Assembly (NCBI RefSeq): GCF_034652275.1
Contig: NZ_JAXIWG010000002.1
Span: 1 to 64,000, forward strand
DNA length: 64,000 nt
Reading direction: 5' to 3'
Origin: Yoonia sp034652275
GTDB taxonomy: Bacteria > Pseudomonadota > Alphaproteobacteria > Rhodobacterales > Rhodobacteraceae
The notes beneath the pieces were generated by a model, which had not been told where the DNA came from, did no database searches, and saw only the letters and a list, made by a program, of their open reading frames with translations. Shown here piece after piece: positions 51,070 through 59,846 of the stretch (position 1 is the stretch's first letter; each line of letters opens with the position of its first letter). Position numbers and translations under genes: made by a program.

Positions 51070-51210
51070 CTAGTACCCCTCGATCGAGACGCCCTGATCG
51101 CCGATTGTGATGTCAACGCCACTGCGGCTTTCCTGAGAATAGAGATAACCCAAGACGACCAGACCGACGACCAGCAGGCCGATGAGCAGATACAATGTGT
51201 TGCGGTTCAT
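51070..51210 (-). CDS. 46-residue single-pass membrane protein
   Basis: ATG 51210 to TAG 51070 encodes 46 residues: MNRNT, then one hydrophobic segment LYLLIGLLVVGLVVLGYLY, then a hydrophilic tail SQESRSGVDITIGDQGVSIE. Codon use and the clean one-TM-plus-polar-tail layout argue for a real small inner-membrane protein. Similar tiny proteins with a G-x-x-I-x-I-G-x-x-G-(V/I)-S-I-E tail are, to my recollection, common in Rhodobacteraceae, but function is unknown. The ribosome binding site is weak. It lies just past frcA on the opposite strand. Confidence 0.72.
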   Translation of the reverse strand: MNRNTLYLLIGLLVVGLVVLGYLYSQESRSGVDITIGDQGVSIEGY

Positions 51211-51488
51211 GGTGGTGTTTCTTTCGTCAGAAAAATGTCTGGCCCACCGTTATGCCTGTTCGACACAGATCACCATCGGTATCGTCACGGCCAATCCGCA
51301 ATTCATAGGTGCAACTTGAACCCCGACGCCAAGCCATACAACTGGAACATTAGCTTTACTGGCGGCAAGGAAAGCCTCTTGTCCGGCGACTTGGGCGCGG
51401 CTGTCGCCAAAGGACTGGCCAACAGCACCCTCTGCTTGCGGCGCGGCTACATGCGGCAGGCCGGCAGGCTCAATAGGGACATACCGCG

Positions 51489-51761
51489 ATGATCCGGCTA
51501 TCCGGACAGTTGATCTGCGCCGATGCGCAGCAGGCGGCCATCGTGGTGGCGCACCTACCCGAACATATCCGCCTGTCACGGGCCGAGGCCGGGTGCCTGC
51601 ACTTCGACGTCACCCCGACAGACGACCCGCTGGTCTGGCAGGTGGACGAGACCTTCACCGATCAGGCGGCGTTCGATCTGCATCAGCAGCGCACGCGGGC
51701 GTCAGAATGGTGGACAGCCACCGCTGCCATCAGGCGGGAGTTCAGGGTTTTGGGTGTTTGA
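51489..51761 (+). CDS. ABM-domain monooxygenase-like protein
   Basis: 90 residues, one ferredoxin-like ABM domain: HIRLSRAEAGCLHFDVTPT in the first half and the W-Q-V-DETFTDQAAFDLHQQRT helix-strand typical of YgiN-type quinol monooxygenases or small stress oxygenases. Acts as a cytosolic homodimer; substrate unknown. The 278 bases before it (51211-51488) contain no convincing gene on either strand, and the 232 bases after it (51762-51993) also show nothing recognisable. Confidence 0.82.
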   Translation: MIRLSGQLICADAQQAAIVVAHLPEHIRLSRAEAGCLHFDVTPTDDPLVWQVDETFTDQAAFDLHQQRTRASEWWTATAAIRREFRVLGV

Positions 51762-51993
51762 AAGAGGCGGGCAGTGAAAAACCCTGCAAAGGTCTGCCAT
51801 GCGGGACCTTGCGGTCATTCGCTGGACCCGCAGCATGGCGGCTGTTGGCAGCTTGGCGTCATTGGCATTGTTGCGACCTCTCAGCGTTCTTCAGGGCGCG
51901 CCCGGCGCAAGCTTGCCGTTCCTGCATTGCTGCAATGTAACCCGTAGACTGGCAAGGTCGTCAGCCGCATCCGCCGGAGGTCACCCAGCCTGT

Positions 51994-53595
51994 TTACGGT
52001 CGTTCTGCATCTGGACCGGGTTGTGCCGTCAACGCTAACCCGCCCTGCACGTCGTGGTCGTATTCGCCGATGCGCTGGACATTGTGCATGATCCGCATGA
52101 ACCACCGCATCGCGTCGTTCGCCTCAAACGTATCTTGCATCGTATAGGTCTCTGCTCGCTCGCCCGACAGAAGGCCGCGCCGGTGCCCCGTGAACCGATG
52201 AGCAACCGGATCGGCCATGCGCGCCATACGCGCGCCAATTTTGCCAAGCGCCTGTTGCCGATCCGGAGACAGACAGGCGGCGAACCATCGCACAGGACGC
52301 CGTGTCACTGCATCACGCTTCAGCACCGGGATAAAGCTCCGCCTCCCCGCTTGCTCCAACAGGCGATCAAGGTGGTCAGCTTGATGCATCAAGGCGGCAA
52401 AGGCAGCGGCCTCAGTCGGTTTGTTGCGCGGCACCGATATCTGCGCCATGTAGTCTTTCAGATCCTCCAGTGTCAGCGTTACCCGCGGGCCCAGTGCTGA
52501 CAGTCGCCGAAAGTCGCCTCCGGGTCCGAGTGCCAGGGCATAGGCCGCAAAGATTTCGCGCGCAGCCCAGGTCACCGCGCTATGCGCGGCCTGCATCGCG
52601 GCACCCTCGTCGCTCAGCAGGCGGCGATCCAGTTCGGGGGCTGTGCGTTCCCCGAGATCGGGCCGCAGCCATGCCACCACTGCCGCAAAATGATGGGTGA
52701 CGGGCAGAAAGGCCAACACGCCCAGCAGGTTGAACCCGGTGTGAAACAGCACCAGCGCCGTATCTGCCCCGGTCCGCGCGGCCAGCGCCTCTAACGGGCC
52801 TGCAATCAGCATCAACATGGGAAAGGCGATCACCATGGTGCCTAGGTTGAACAACAGATTCGCGATCGAGGTCTGCTGCATCGCCCTTGACCCCCCGATC
52901 GTCGCCATCAGCGCGGTCAATGTGGTGCCAAGGTTCATCCCGATGACCGCCGACGCCGCCTGAATCAGCGGCAACGTGCCGCTGCTCAGCAAGACCAAAA
53001 CCACCGCGACGGCAGCTGAAGATGATTGCATCACCATCGTGATCGCCAGCCCCAGCGCCGCCATGGCCAGCATCCCGGCCAACCCGGTTCCGGGCGTCCG
53101 CTCGGGCGTGATCCAACTGGCTGCGCCGGACATGCCGTCTTGCATCATGTCCAGCCCGATGAACAGCAGGCTAAACCCCGCCGCGATCCGACCGAGACGC
53201 GCGAGGCGACCGTGGGACAACAGCATTGTCAGGCTTGCCACGAACAAAACGCCCATCGCGACCGCGCCCAGTTTGAGCTTGAAGCCCACCAGAGACACGA
53301 TCCAGCCGGTGACGGTGGTGCCGATATTGGCACCGTAAATCACGCCAAGCGCCTGTGAAAAACTCAGAACCCCAGCACCGACGAACCCCACAGTCATCAG
53401 CGTTGTCGCGGAAGAAGACTGAATAACCGCCGTGGTCACCGCGCCGCTTGCAACACCGCGCAGCGGTGTGGAGGTAAACCGTGCCAGCATCCGCCGCAGA
53501 TTTGCACCCGCCGCATCGCGCAGCGCCTCGGTCATGATCTTCATGCCAAGCAGGAACAGCCCGATGCCGCCCAACGCGGTAAGTGTCTCCGACAT
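51994..53595 (-). CDS. Na+/phosphate cotransporter family protein (NptA/YjbB-like)
   Basis: 533 residues from ATG 53595 (GAGG at good spacing; an in-frame GTG at 53604 is less likely). Two inverted repeats carry the family QSSS motifs: TTAVIQSSSATTLMTVGFV and TMVMQSSSAAVAVV, each followed by a GANIGTT / GMNLGTT loop. Eight or so membrane segments are followed by a ~200-residue soluble PhoU-like helical domain (from about residue 330). It moves phosphate with sodium at the inner membrane. No PhoB box was found upstream. Confidence 0.92.
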   Translation of the reverse strand: MSETLTALGGIGLFLLGMKIMTEALRDAAGANLRRMLARFTSTPLRGVASGAVTTAVIQSSSATTLMTVGFVGAGVLSFSQALGVIYGANIGTTVTGWIVSLVGFKLKLGAVAMGVLFVASLTMLLSHGRLARLGRIAAGFSLLFIGLDMMQDGMSGAASWITPERTPGTGLAGMLAMAALGLAITMVMQSSSAAVAVVLVLLSSGTLPLIQAASAVIGMNLGTTLTALMATIGGSRAMQQTSIANLLFNLGTMVIAFPMLMLIAGPLEALAARTGADTALVLFHTGFNLLGVLAFLPVTHHFAAVVAWLRPDLGERTAPELDRRLLSDEGAAMQAAHSAVTWAAREIFAAYALALGPGGDFRRLSALGPRVTLTLEDLKDYMAQISVPRNKPTEAAAFAALMHQADHLDRLLEQAGRRSFIPVLKRDAVTRRPVRWFAACLSPDRQQALGKIGARMARMADPVAHRFTGHRRGLLSGERAETYTMQDTFEANDAMRWFMRIMHNVQRIGEYDHDVQGGLALTAQPGPDAERP

Positions 53596-53856
53596 GCTAT
53601 CCACACCTCTCGCATTCGAGCATGCGGCTCACCATCACGAAATACAATCACTGGCGCGAAGGACTGCAATTCTCGGTTTTGCAAAGCGCGCCTGATCCTG
53701 TGTTCGCTGGTGCCGTTCAGAAACTGTGAAATACAGCAAGCCTGCGCGCCTGACCGTCATCTGAATACTTCGGCTGCAGTGGCGACAGCTCAGGCTGTCC
53801 GACCTGCAAGTAAGGGCTCAAAGAGGCATTGGACACGCTTTGACGCCCCCGCCCTA

Positions 53857-54036
53857 TCACTCCACCTGCCGCGCCTCGTCCACCAGCATCACCGGAATCC
53901 CGTTGCGGATCGGGAATGCCAGATGCGCGTTTTCGCTGACCAGTTCCTGCCGCTCGGCGTCATACCGCAGGGTTGCGTGGGTGATGGGGCAGACGAGTGC
54001 CTCGAGCATCTTGGGGTCGAAACCGGCTTCGCTCAT
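53857..54036 (-). CDS. Trm112-family small protein (UPF0434/YcaR-like)
   Basis: 59 residues. It opens DPKMLEALVCPITHATLRYD, the family's conserved start, and contains AFPIRNGIPVMLVDEAR, the C-terminal hallmark; one of the usual paired Cys is retained in CPIT. The family is a small zinc-ribbon-like partner of methyltransferases in eukaryotes and archaea; the bacterial role is unclear. Its ATG overlaps the stop of the upstream LON-domain gene (ATGA), so it is the last gene of that run. Confidence 0.92.
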   Translation of the reverse strand: MSEAGFDPKMLEALVCPITHATLRYDAERQELVSENAHLAFPIRNGIPVMLVDEARQVE

Positions 54037-54680
54037 TGCATGACACCTTCTCCGTTGCCGCCGCGCAGGGAATATTCCATCAGCGTCAGCAGCGTTTCGC
54101 GCCGTGTGGACAGCGACGGGGCTTCCAGCAGGGCCTGTTTATCCTCGGGCGTGAAGGGGCAGAGCATCGACAGCGAGTTGATGAGCAGTTCATCCTCGGC
54201 CTCGCTGAGCGAGTCCCAGTCAGTAGACAGGCCACGGTCCACCAGAAAGCGGTTCAGCGCTTTCATGAAACTGTCGCGGTCGAAATCGGGGTCTTTTTCC
54301 ACCGGTCCCAGATCGCGCGAAAACCCGTTCCAGTTCACCTTGCAGCGGCGGTAGGGGGTAAACCCCTCGACCTCTTCGACGATGCGGAAACGGGACGCGC
54401 CCGACAGGGTGATCATATAGCGCCCGTCCTCGGTTTCCGAAAACGCCGTCAGCTTGCCCGCGCAGCCGATGCTGTGCAGCTTGCCTGCCGCACCGGGGGC
54501 GTCATAGGGTTGCACCATCCCGATCAGCCGCGAGGATGTTTTCATCACATCGTCAAGCATCGCAAGATAGCGCGGCTCGAACAGGTGCAGCGGCAAGCGC
54601 GAACGCGGCAAAAGCAGCGCGCCGGGCAGGGGGAATACCGGAATGGTGTCCGGCAGATCAGTTGATGATATCATTGGCAT
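54033..54680 (-). CDS. LON substrate-binding-domain protein
   Basis: 215 residues from ATG 54680. It is the stand-alone N-terminal domain of Lon: DTIPVFPLPGALLLPRSRLPLHLFEPRYLAML at the start and GCAGKLTAFSETEDGRY, then ASRFRIVEEVEG. There is no ATPase or protease part, so it is probably a substrate-binding or chaperone-related protein. It sits 20 bases downstream of the CnoX-like gene and overlaps the Trm112-like gene, an order widely seen in alphaproteobacteria. Confidence 0.92.
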   Translation of the reverse strand: MPMISSTDLPDTIPVFPLPGALLLPRSRLPLHLFEPRYLAMLDDVMKTSSRLIGMVQPYDAPGAAGKLHSIGCAGKLTAFSETEDGRYMITLSGASRFRIVEEVEGFTPYRRCKVNWNGFSRDLGPVEKDPDFDRDSFMKALNRFLVDRGLSTDWDSLSEAEDELLINSLSMLCPFTPEDKQALLEAPSLSTRRETLLTLMEYSLRGGNGEGVMQ

Positions 54681-54700
54681 GAAATAGCCCGCCTTTGTGA

Positions 54701-55609
54701 TCAGGCAAATATCATCGACGACAACCTGCGCCGTCCCGTCAGCACGATGGGGTCCTTGGCATCGCGGGCGTCGAAAATCTTGAACAATTGGGTTTTGGCG
54801 GCCCCGTCGTTCCATTCGCGGTCGCGCCGGAACAGTTCGAGAAGCTCGTTCACAGCCTCTTCCACCTGCCCCTTGGCATGCAGCGCCACGGCCAGATCGA
54901 ACCGTGCCTGATGGTTGGCGGGGTCGGCTTCGACCTGCGCCTGCAATTCGCCCACAGGTCCGGCATTCGCCGCCTCGCGCAGCAGGGTAATCTGGGCGTG
55001 CAACGCTTCCAGCGCGGGGTCGGTCGAGATTTCGGCAGGCGCACCGTTCAGGATCGCCTCGGCCTGATCGATATCGTCGAGCGCCAGATAGCACCGCACC
55101 AGCCCGGCATAGGCGCGAGCGTTGGCAGGGTCTTCCTGCAGCACGGCGGCAAAGGTTTCGGCGGCGTCGGTCACGGCCCCTTCGGTCAGCATCTGTTCGG
55201 CGGCCTCGATCGCACCGGCCAGTCCGTCATCGGGTTCGCCAGCCAAGGCTGCGATTTTTTCCACAAAAGCGTTGATCTCGGACGGGGGCAAAGCGCCCTG
55301 GAACCCGTCCACGGGGCGGCCCTGATAGAAAGCATAGACGGTCGGGATCGACTGCACCCGCAGCTGGCCTGCATAGACCTGGTTGCGGTCCACGTCGATC
55401 TTCACGAGCTTCACTCGTCCGCCTGCCTTGGTCACGGCAGCTTCGATGGCGGGGCCAAGCGTCTTGCACGGGCCGCACCATGGCGCCCAGAAATCCACGA
55501 TGACCGGCACGTCCTGCGACGCCTGAATCACGTCCTGCGGGAAACTGGCATCGGTGCCGTCCTTGATGACATCGACAGGGGCGGTGGGTTTCGCGTTCAG
55601 TTCGAGCAT
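54701..55609 (-). CDS. Thioredoxin-fold TPR chaperone (CnoX/YbbN-like)
   Basis: 302 residues from ATG 55609 (AAAGGAG upstream). N-terminal thioredoxin domain (about 20-120) with the classic active site WCGPC in DFWAPWCGPCKTLGPAIE. It is followed by TPR-like repeats (ARAYAGLVRCYLALDD, NHQARFDLAVALHAKGQ) and the C-terminal FRRDREWNDGAAKTQLFKIF typical of YbbN/CnoX. Members hold oxidised or unfolded proteins for GroEL. Unlike E. coli CnoX (SxxC), both Cys are present, so redox activity is likely. Confidence 0.93.
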   Translation of the reverse strand: MLELNAKPTAPVDVIKDGTDASFPQDVIQASQDVPVIVDFWAPWCGPCKTLGPAIEAAVTKAGGRVKLVKIDVDRNQVYAGQLRVQSIPTVYAFYQGRPVDGFQGALPPSEINAFVEKIAALAGEPDDGLAGAIEAAEQMLTEGAVTDAAETFAAVLQEDPANARAYAGLVRCYLALDDIDQAEAILNGAPAEISTDPALEALHAQITLLREAANAGPVGELQAQVEADPANHQARFDLAVALHAKGQVEEAVNELLELFRRDREWNDGAAKTQLFKIFDARDAKDPIVLTGRRRLSSMIFA

Positions 55610-55714
55610 GGCGGTCTCCTTTAACGGATTTGGGCTATATATGTGTGCAATCATATCCCGCGCCAAGGGGCAATGACGCTTTCGCTTGGGGTGCGGCGCG
55701 CATAGGCTGCCCGC

Positions 55715-56161
55715 ATGGAAACCACGACCCGCCCTGCCCTGCCCCGTCTGGGGGCCATCGCCGTTGTGCTGCATCACGACAGGGTCCTGCTGGTGCGGCG
55801 CAAAAACCCGCCCGATGCGGGGCTTTGGGGCTTTCCGGGCGGGCATGTGGATGCGGGCGAAACCGCGCTGGCCGCCGCCGCGCGTGAACTGGCCGAGGAA
55901 ACCGGCGTGGTCGCGCGCCCTGTCCGGTATCTGACCAATCTCGACATCATCAGGCGTGACACTGCGGGCGCGTTGCAGTTCCATTTCCTGCTGGCTGTCG
56001 TGCTGTGCGATTATGTCAGCGGCACGCCTGTTGCCGCCGATGACGTGTCAGAGGCAGGCTGGATCGCTGTGACCGATGTCGTGCATTTGCCCACCAGTGC
56101 CGATGTGGACCGCATCATCGGGCTGGCCTATTCGACCACACCCACGATCGGCCCCATCTGA
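55715..56161 (+). CDS. Nudix hydrolase
   Basis: 148 residues. The Nudix box GGHVDAGETALAAAARELAEETGV fits the consensus G-x5-E-x7-R-E-x-x-E-E-x-G and lies at residues 43-66. The protein hydrolyses a nucleoside diphosphate derivative; the early LLVRRKNPPDAGLWGFPGG resembles NUDIX enzymes of the ADP-ribose/NADH or MutT-like group. Its 3' end overlaps the convergent glycosidase-like gene by 34 bases. Confidence 0.92.
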   Translation: METTTRPALPRLGAIAVVLHHDRVLLVRRKNPPDAGLWGFPGGHVDAGETALAAAARELAEETGVVARPVRYLTNLDIIRRDTAGALQFHFLLAVVLCDYVSGTPVAADDVSEAGWIAVTDVVHLPTSADVDRIIGLAYSTTPTIGPI

Positions 56162-56844
56162 GCGCCGAAATCCGACCGGCCCAGCGCTGGTGCATGCAGG
56201 CGCGACACCTTGCCATCAAAATAAAGCGCGTTGGGCAGTTGCAGGTAGTCGCGGAAAAAGCTGCCGAATTCGTGGAAACTGACCGCATCGTTGGAGATGA
56301 CGAAAACCGCGCGATCCCCCGCGTCAGTCGTGCCGACACCATTGCGCAGGAACCGCGAGGTGCCGTCGGGCAGAAAGCGTGGATGCAATGCGCCGTCGAT
56401 CACCAGCATCGGGCCTGATTGCGTCGCATCGCGGCAGGCGGGGGATTCGTCCACATAGCGCAGCGTTTCGATCACGCGGGCGCTGTCCTCGGTGATGCAG
56501 AACACGCCATTGGGCAAAAGGCCGAAATTGCCGGGGCCTGCGTTGGGGATGACGCGCATCACCTCGACCCCGTTTTCAACGTAATGGCCCACGGGCGCGC
56601 GGTCGGCGTGATACATGCCCGCATTCATCGCGAATGGCAGGGCGGTCACATCGGGCAAGCCTTCGATGGCGCGGAAACTGCCAAGGATGGTGTCGCCATC
56701 CTTGTGAAACAGGCGCAGGTCGTCCGCCGCCGGATCGACCGTGCAGGCGGTATAGCTTTTGCCCAGATAACTGACGTCCTCGCAGGTCACGGCAGCCGCA
56801 GGCAGCGCAAGCGGCGCAAGAAGCAAAGCAAGCGCAAGCCTCAC
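56128..56844 (-). CDS. Secreted phosphodiester-glycosidase-like protein (NAGPA domain)
   Basis: 238 residues with a signal peptide (MRLALALLLAPLALPAAAVT). The domain is that of phosphodiester glycosidases (GlcNAc-1-phosphodiester alpha-N-acetylglucosaminidase-like): NAGMYHADRAPVGHYV, GNFGLLPNGVFCI, QSGPMLVIDGALHPRF and NALYFDGKVSRLH are its conserved blocks. Periplasmic or exported, substrate unknown. Its start overlaps the rbfA stop by 4 bases (ATGA), so the two are cotranscribed. Confidence 0.9.
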   Translation of the reverse strand: MRLALALLLAPLALPAAAVTCEDVSYLGKSYTACTVDPAADDLRLFHKDGDTILGSFRAIEGLPDVTALPFAMNAGMYHADRAPVGHYVENGVEVMRVIPNAGPGNFGLLPNGVFCITEDSARVIETLRYVDESPACRDATQSGPMLVIDGALHPRFLPDGTSRFLRNGVGTTDAGDRAVFVISNDAVSFHEFGSFFRDYLQLPNALYFDGKVSRLHAPALGRSDFGAQMGPIVGVVE

Positions 56845-57236
56845 TCGTCCAGATCCTGCCTGACGTGGTCATCGGCCAGCAGCGCGCGGGTCGCGTCCAT
56901 CTGGTCAAAGGTGCCATCTAGCTGGAACCGCAGTTCGGGCGCGAATTTCATCGTGCCGCCCTTGACCACCAGATGCCGGACCTCGTGACGGTTGCGGCGC
57001 AGGGCATCCAGCGCCTCTTCCTTGCCGATCCCGCCAAGCGGCAGGATGAACGCCGTCGCGATGCGCAGGTCGGGCGACATGCGCACCTCGCCCACGGTGA
57101 TCGACATGCGCGCAAGGTCGGGGTCGTGAACCTCGCCCCGTTGCAGGATTTCGGACAGGGTCCGGCGGATCATTTCGCCCACGCGCAACATGCGCTGCGT
57201 CGGGGCCTTGCCATCGCGTTGTGTGTTCTTTGCCAT
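56841..57236 (-). CDS. rbfA: Ribosome-binding factor A
   Basis: 131 residues. RbfA hallmarks: RMLRVGEMIRRTLSEILQRGEVHDP, then ITVGEVRMSPDLRIATAFI, and KFAPELRFQLD. It binds the 30S subunit and assists late 16S rRNA maturation. ATG 57236 is taken as start; ATG 57245 is an alternative (ribosome binding site unclear in both). Divergent from dapB. Confidence 0.95.
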   Translation of the reverse strand: MAKNTQRDGKAPTQRMLRVGEMIRRTLSEILQRGEVHDPDLARMSITVGEVRMSPDLRIATAFILPLGGIGKEEALDALRRNRHEVRHLVVKGGTMKFAPELRFQLDGTFDQMDATRALLADDHVRQDLDE

Positions 57237-57333
57237 GCCCTGCATTTAATCACTGTGGGCGACAAAGCCAAGCAAGGCTTTGCACCGGGGGCAAAGCGCC
57301 GCTAAGACGGGGCAAAGAGATGGGGGCAAAGAC

Positions 57334-58143
57334 ATGACCGACACACCGGGAATCGTGATTACAGGCGGATCGGGGCGCATGGGCCAGATGCTGGTCAAGG
57401 CGGTGCTGGCGTCGGAAAAATGCCATCTGGCGGGCGTACTGGAACGCACAGGTCACGACTGGATCGGACAGGATATCGGCACAGCCATGGGTGGCCAGCC
57501 TGTGGGCGTCACCGTCACCGATGACGCGCTGGAGGCTTTCGCCCGCGCACAGGCCGTGATCGATTTCACCGCCCCTGCCGCGACCGTGGGCTTTGCCGCG
57601 TTGGCCGCGCAGGCGCGCGCAGTGCATGTGATCGGCACGACGGGCCTGTCGGACGCCGACATCAAAGCCATCGACGCCGCCGCACGCCATGCCGTGATCG
57701 TGCGGGCAGGGAACATGTCGCTGGGCGTCAACCTGCTGGTAAAGCTCACACAAAAGGTGGCCGAAGCCCTCGACCCCGATTTCGATATCGAGATCGTCGA
57801 GGCGCATCACAACAAGAAGGTCGATGCGCCATCCGGCACGGCCTTGATGCTGGGTGAAGCCGCCGCCGCAGGGCGTGGCGTGACATTGGCCGATGTCCGC
57901 GACGCTGGGCGCGACGGCATGACCGGCGCAAGGCAGCGCGGCGATATCGGGTTTTCAGCCATCCGCGGCGGCGACATCGTGGGCGAACATGACGTGATCT
58001 TTGCCGCCGCCGGTGAACGGATCGTGCTGCGCCATCTGGCGACTGACCGCGCGATATTCGCGCGCGGCGCGCTCAAGGCGGCACTTTGGGGGCAGGACAA
58101 GGCGCCGGGGGCTTATGACATGATGGATGTGCTGGGGCTTTAA
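57334..58143 (+). CDS. dapB: 4-hydroxy-tetrahydrodipicolinate reductase
   Basis: 269 residues from ATG 57334. Rossmann motif IVITGGSGRMGQML, IDFTAPAAT, the GTTG block (VIGTTGLSD), and the catalytic region EIVEAHHNKKVDAPSGTAL with His-His and Lys. The C-terminal GEHDVIFAAAGERIVLRHLATDR is conserved. It reduces the DapA product in lysine/diaminopimelate synthesis using NAD(P)H. Confidence 0.97.
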   Translation: MTDTPGIVITGGSGRMGQMLVKAVLASEKCHLAGVLERTGHDWIGQDIGTAMGGQPVGVTVTDDALEAFARAQAVIDFTAPAATVGFAALAAQARAVHVIGTTGLSDADIKAIDAAARHAVIVRAGNMSLGVNLLVKLTQKVAEALDPDFDIEIVEAHHNKKVDAPSGTALMLGEAAAAGRGVTLADVRDAGRDGMTGARQRGDIGFSAIRGGDIVGEHDVIFAAAGERIVLRHLATDRAIFARGALKAALWGQDKAPGAYDMMDVLGL

Positions 58144-58237
58144 CCGACACCCACGGCGGGGGTCAGGCAGGGGTTGCCACTGGCTGGTTTTATCTCGTGT
58201 GAACAGGCTGCTGCAAAGCGGATATTGCAGCCGTCCG

Positions 58238-58573
58238 TCAGGCGGTGATCTTAAATCGATCCGCCTCTTCGAATACATCGATCACCCGCGTACCAGATTT
58301 AATCTGAGCCCCATGCGCGACGCCCGCCGGGATAGAATAGCTGTCACCTGCTTTGTAGAGCTTCGTTTCCCCACCGATGGTCAGTTCGATTTGACCTTCC
58401 ACAACAGTACCCCATTGCGCTCCGTGTGCGTGCATGGGCAACTCCATGTCCTTGAGAAAGGTGAAAAAGACCACAAGACCAGCATCCGACTGGACCGCCG
58501 CCGTCTGCACGACATCTGCGGGGAAAGGCACGTCAGCACCGGGGAATGCGTTGATGAAATCTGGGTAAGGCAT
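58238..58573 (-). CDS. Cupin-domain protein
   Basis: 111 residues from ATG 58573 (AAAGGA upstream). A single small cupin: PMHAHGAQWGTVVEGQIEL provides motif 1 with two His, and GDSYSIPAGVAHGAQI provides motif 2 with a His. The pattern suits a metal-binding beta-barrel. Function is not inferable; family members are dioxygenases, isomerases or regulators. Confidence 0.88.
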   Translation of the reverse strand: MPYPDFINAFPGADVPFPADVVQTAAVQSDAGLVVFFTFLKDMELPMHAHGAQWGTVVEGQIELTIGGETKLYKAGDSYSIPAGVAHGAQIKSGTRVIDVFEEADRFKITA

Positions 58574-58809
58574 GCAAATTGTCCTTTCGTGCGAGTGGTC
58601 TAGCCACGTTCCCTGCCCATCCAGATGGCAGAACAATCGAATGCCGGCAAGCACCGCGATGGCATGACCTCAAAGCAGCGGGCGGCGGTGCAGTCTCGTA
58701 GTCCGCCCCTCAAGGTGTTTTGCAACGCGCTTGGCACAAACCGCCGGATCGAAAGTGAACCGACCGGATTGTCCTTGCGTAAAAGCAAGGAAAGAAGCCG
58801 AGGTTAACC

Positions 58810-59166
58810 ATGAAGACACTTGTTCTGGCGCTTGGCCTGTCGCTGACGGCAGGCACTGCGATGGCGAATTATGTCCCCGTGACGGACGAGCAGACGTTCC
58901 TGTCGCTGGTCGAAGGCAAGGAGCTGCGCCATCGCTTTTATGGCATCTCGCTCACTGTGCTCGACAACGGGCAGGTCACGGGCAATGCCATCGGCTGGGA
59001 GATCGAAGGCACATGGAGCTGGCAGGACGGCTATTTCTGCCGCGAGCTGTTCTGGGGTGGCGATCTGATCCCCTATAACTGCCAGCTGGTCGAGATCAAC
59101 AATGACCTGATCCGCTTTACCGTGGATCAGGGCGCCGGACGGGCCGCCGCGTTCCGGCTGCAGTGA
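58810..59166 (+). CDS. Small secreted/periplasmic protein of unknown function
   Basis: 118 residues with a clear signal peptide (MKTLVLALGLSLTAGTAMA, cleavage before NY). The mature part contains FYGISLTVLDNGQVTGNAIG, GTWSWQDGYFCRELFWGG and two Cys (YFCREL, YNCQLV) that could pair. I do not recognise a characterised family. It is strand-rich and probably periplasmic. A possible GAGG ribosome binding site precedes the ATG. It converges on the hemerythrin-domain gene, end to end. Confidence 0.8.
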   Translation: MKTLVLALGLSLTAGTAMANYVPVTDEQTFLSLVEGKELRHRFYGISLTVLDNGQVTGNAIGWEIEGTWSWQDGYFCRELFWGGDLIPYNCQLVEINNDLIRFTVDQGAGRAAAFRLQ

Positions 59167-59742
59167 TCACCCCAGATCGCGGCTGCCATAGCGCAGCAGC
59201 ACCGGCACGACGAGTTCTTCCTCGTCCACCAGATGGCGGTTCAGCAACCGTTCCAGACGGGCCAGTTCCGACTGGAACGACCCCGCCTTGTCCTGCAGGG
59301 CATCGCGCGGGCCTTGCGCCTGCAGCACGCCATTGGCGCTTTTGACGAACGACGCCAGAAATTCGTCCAGCGCGTGATGGTCGGCGTCAAGGATGTCGAA
59401 TCCGCGGCTGATCCGCTTGTCTTTTTTCATCAGCTTGGGAAAGTAATAGCTGTCCTCGATCGTATGATGTTCGTGCAGGCCGTTGACGAACATGCCACCA
59501 TAGCGCGACAGGTTCGCGGCAAACTGGTCGGGGGCCAGTTTGCGGTCCAGCAGCTTGTCGGTCACAGTGCCCATTTCGGCCATCAGGCGGCGGAACATCA
59601 GGTGCCGGTCCAACCAGAACCGGATCAGCCCGTCGAAACCGGGGTCATTTTCCCACCCCGCGCGCGGATATTCGGCCAGCAGCACGTGCAAGGCATCGGG
59701 CAGTTTGTCACGGCTGATCAGGGCGAGTTCGTCGGTCATCAT
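59167..59742 (-). CDS. Hemerythrin HHE-domain protein
   Basis: About 191 residues (ATG 59742 or 59739). Four-helix HHE cation-binding layout: RFWLDRHLMFRRLM, GLHEHHTIEDSYYFPKLM, DADHHALDEFLASF and RLLNRHLVDEEELVVPVLL, each supplying His/Glu ligands for a di-iron site. Such proteins bind O2 or sense/repair under NO or oxidative stress. The neighbours are unrelated. Confidence 0.9.
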   Translation of the reverse strand: MMTDELALISRDKLPDALHVLLAEYPRAGWENDPGFDGLIRFWLDRHLMFRRLMAEMGTVTDKLLDRKLAPDQFAANLSRYGGMFVNGLHEHHTIEDSYYFPKLMKKDKRISRGFDILDADHHALDEFLASFVKSANGVLQAQGPRDALQDKAGSFQSELARLERLLNRHLVDEEELVVPVLLRYGSRDLG

Positions 59743-59846
59743 TTATCCCATCATGGCATGACCAACAGCTAAGCCCTGCACGTCCGCCTGACCAGTCCCG
59801 GCGCTGTTCACCCGCGCACGGCCACCCCGACAGGCGCGCACGATGT

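Noticed and set aside
51250..51579. Minus-strand open frame of 109 codons across the ABM gene start
   Set aside because: It overlaps the well-supported ABM gene, shows no family motif, and has no plausible ribosome binding site.
53596..53856. PhoB box upstream of the Na/phosphate transporter gene
   Set aside because: Only one weak half-site (CCGTCAT) was seen; two direct repeats 11 bases apart are required.
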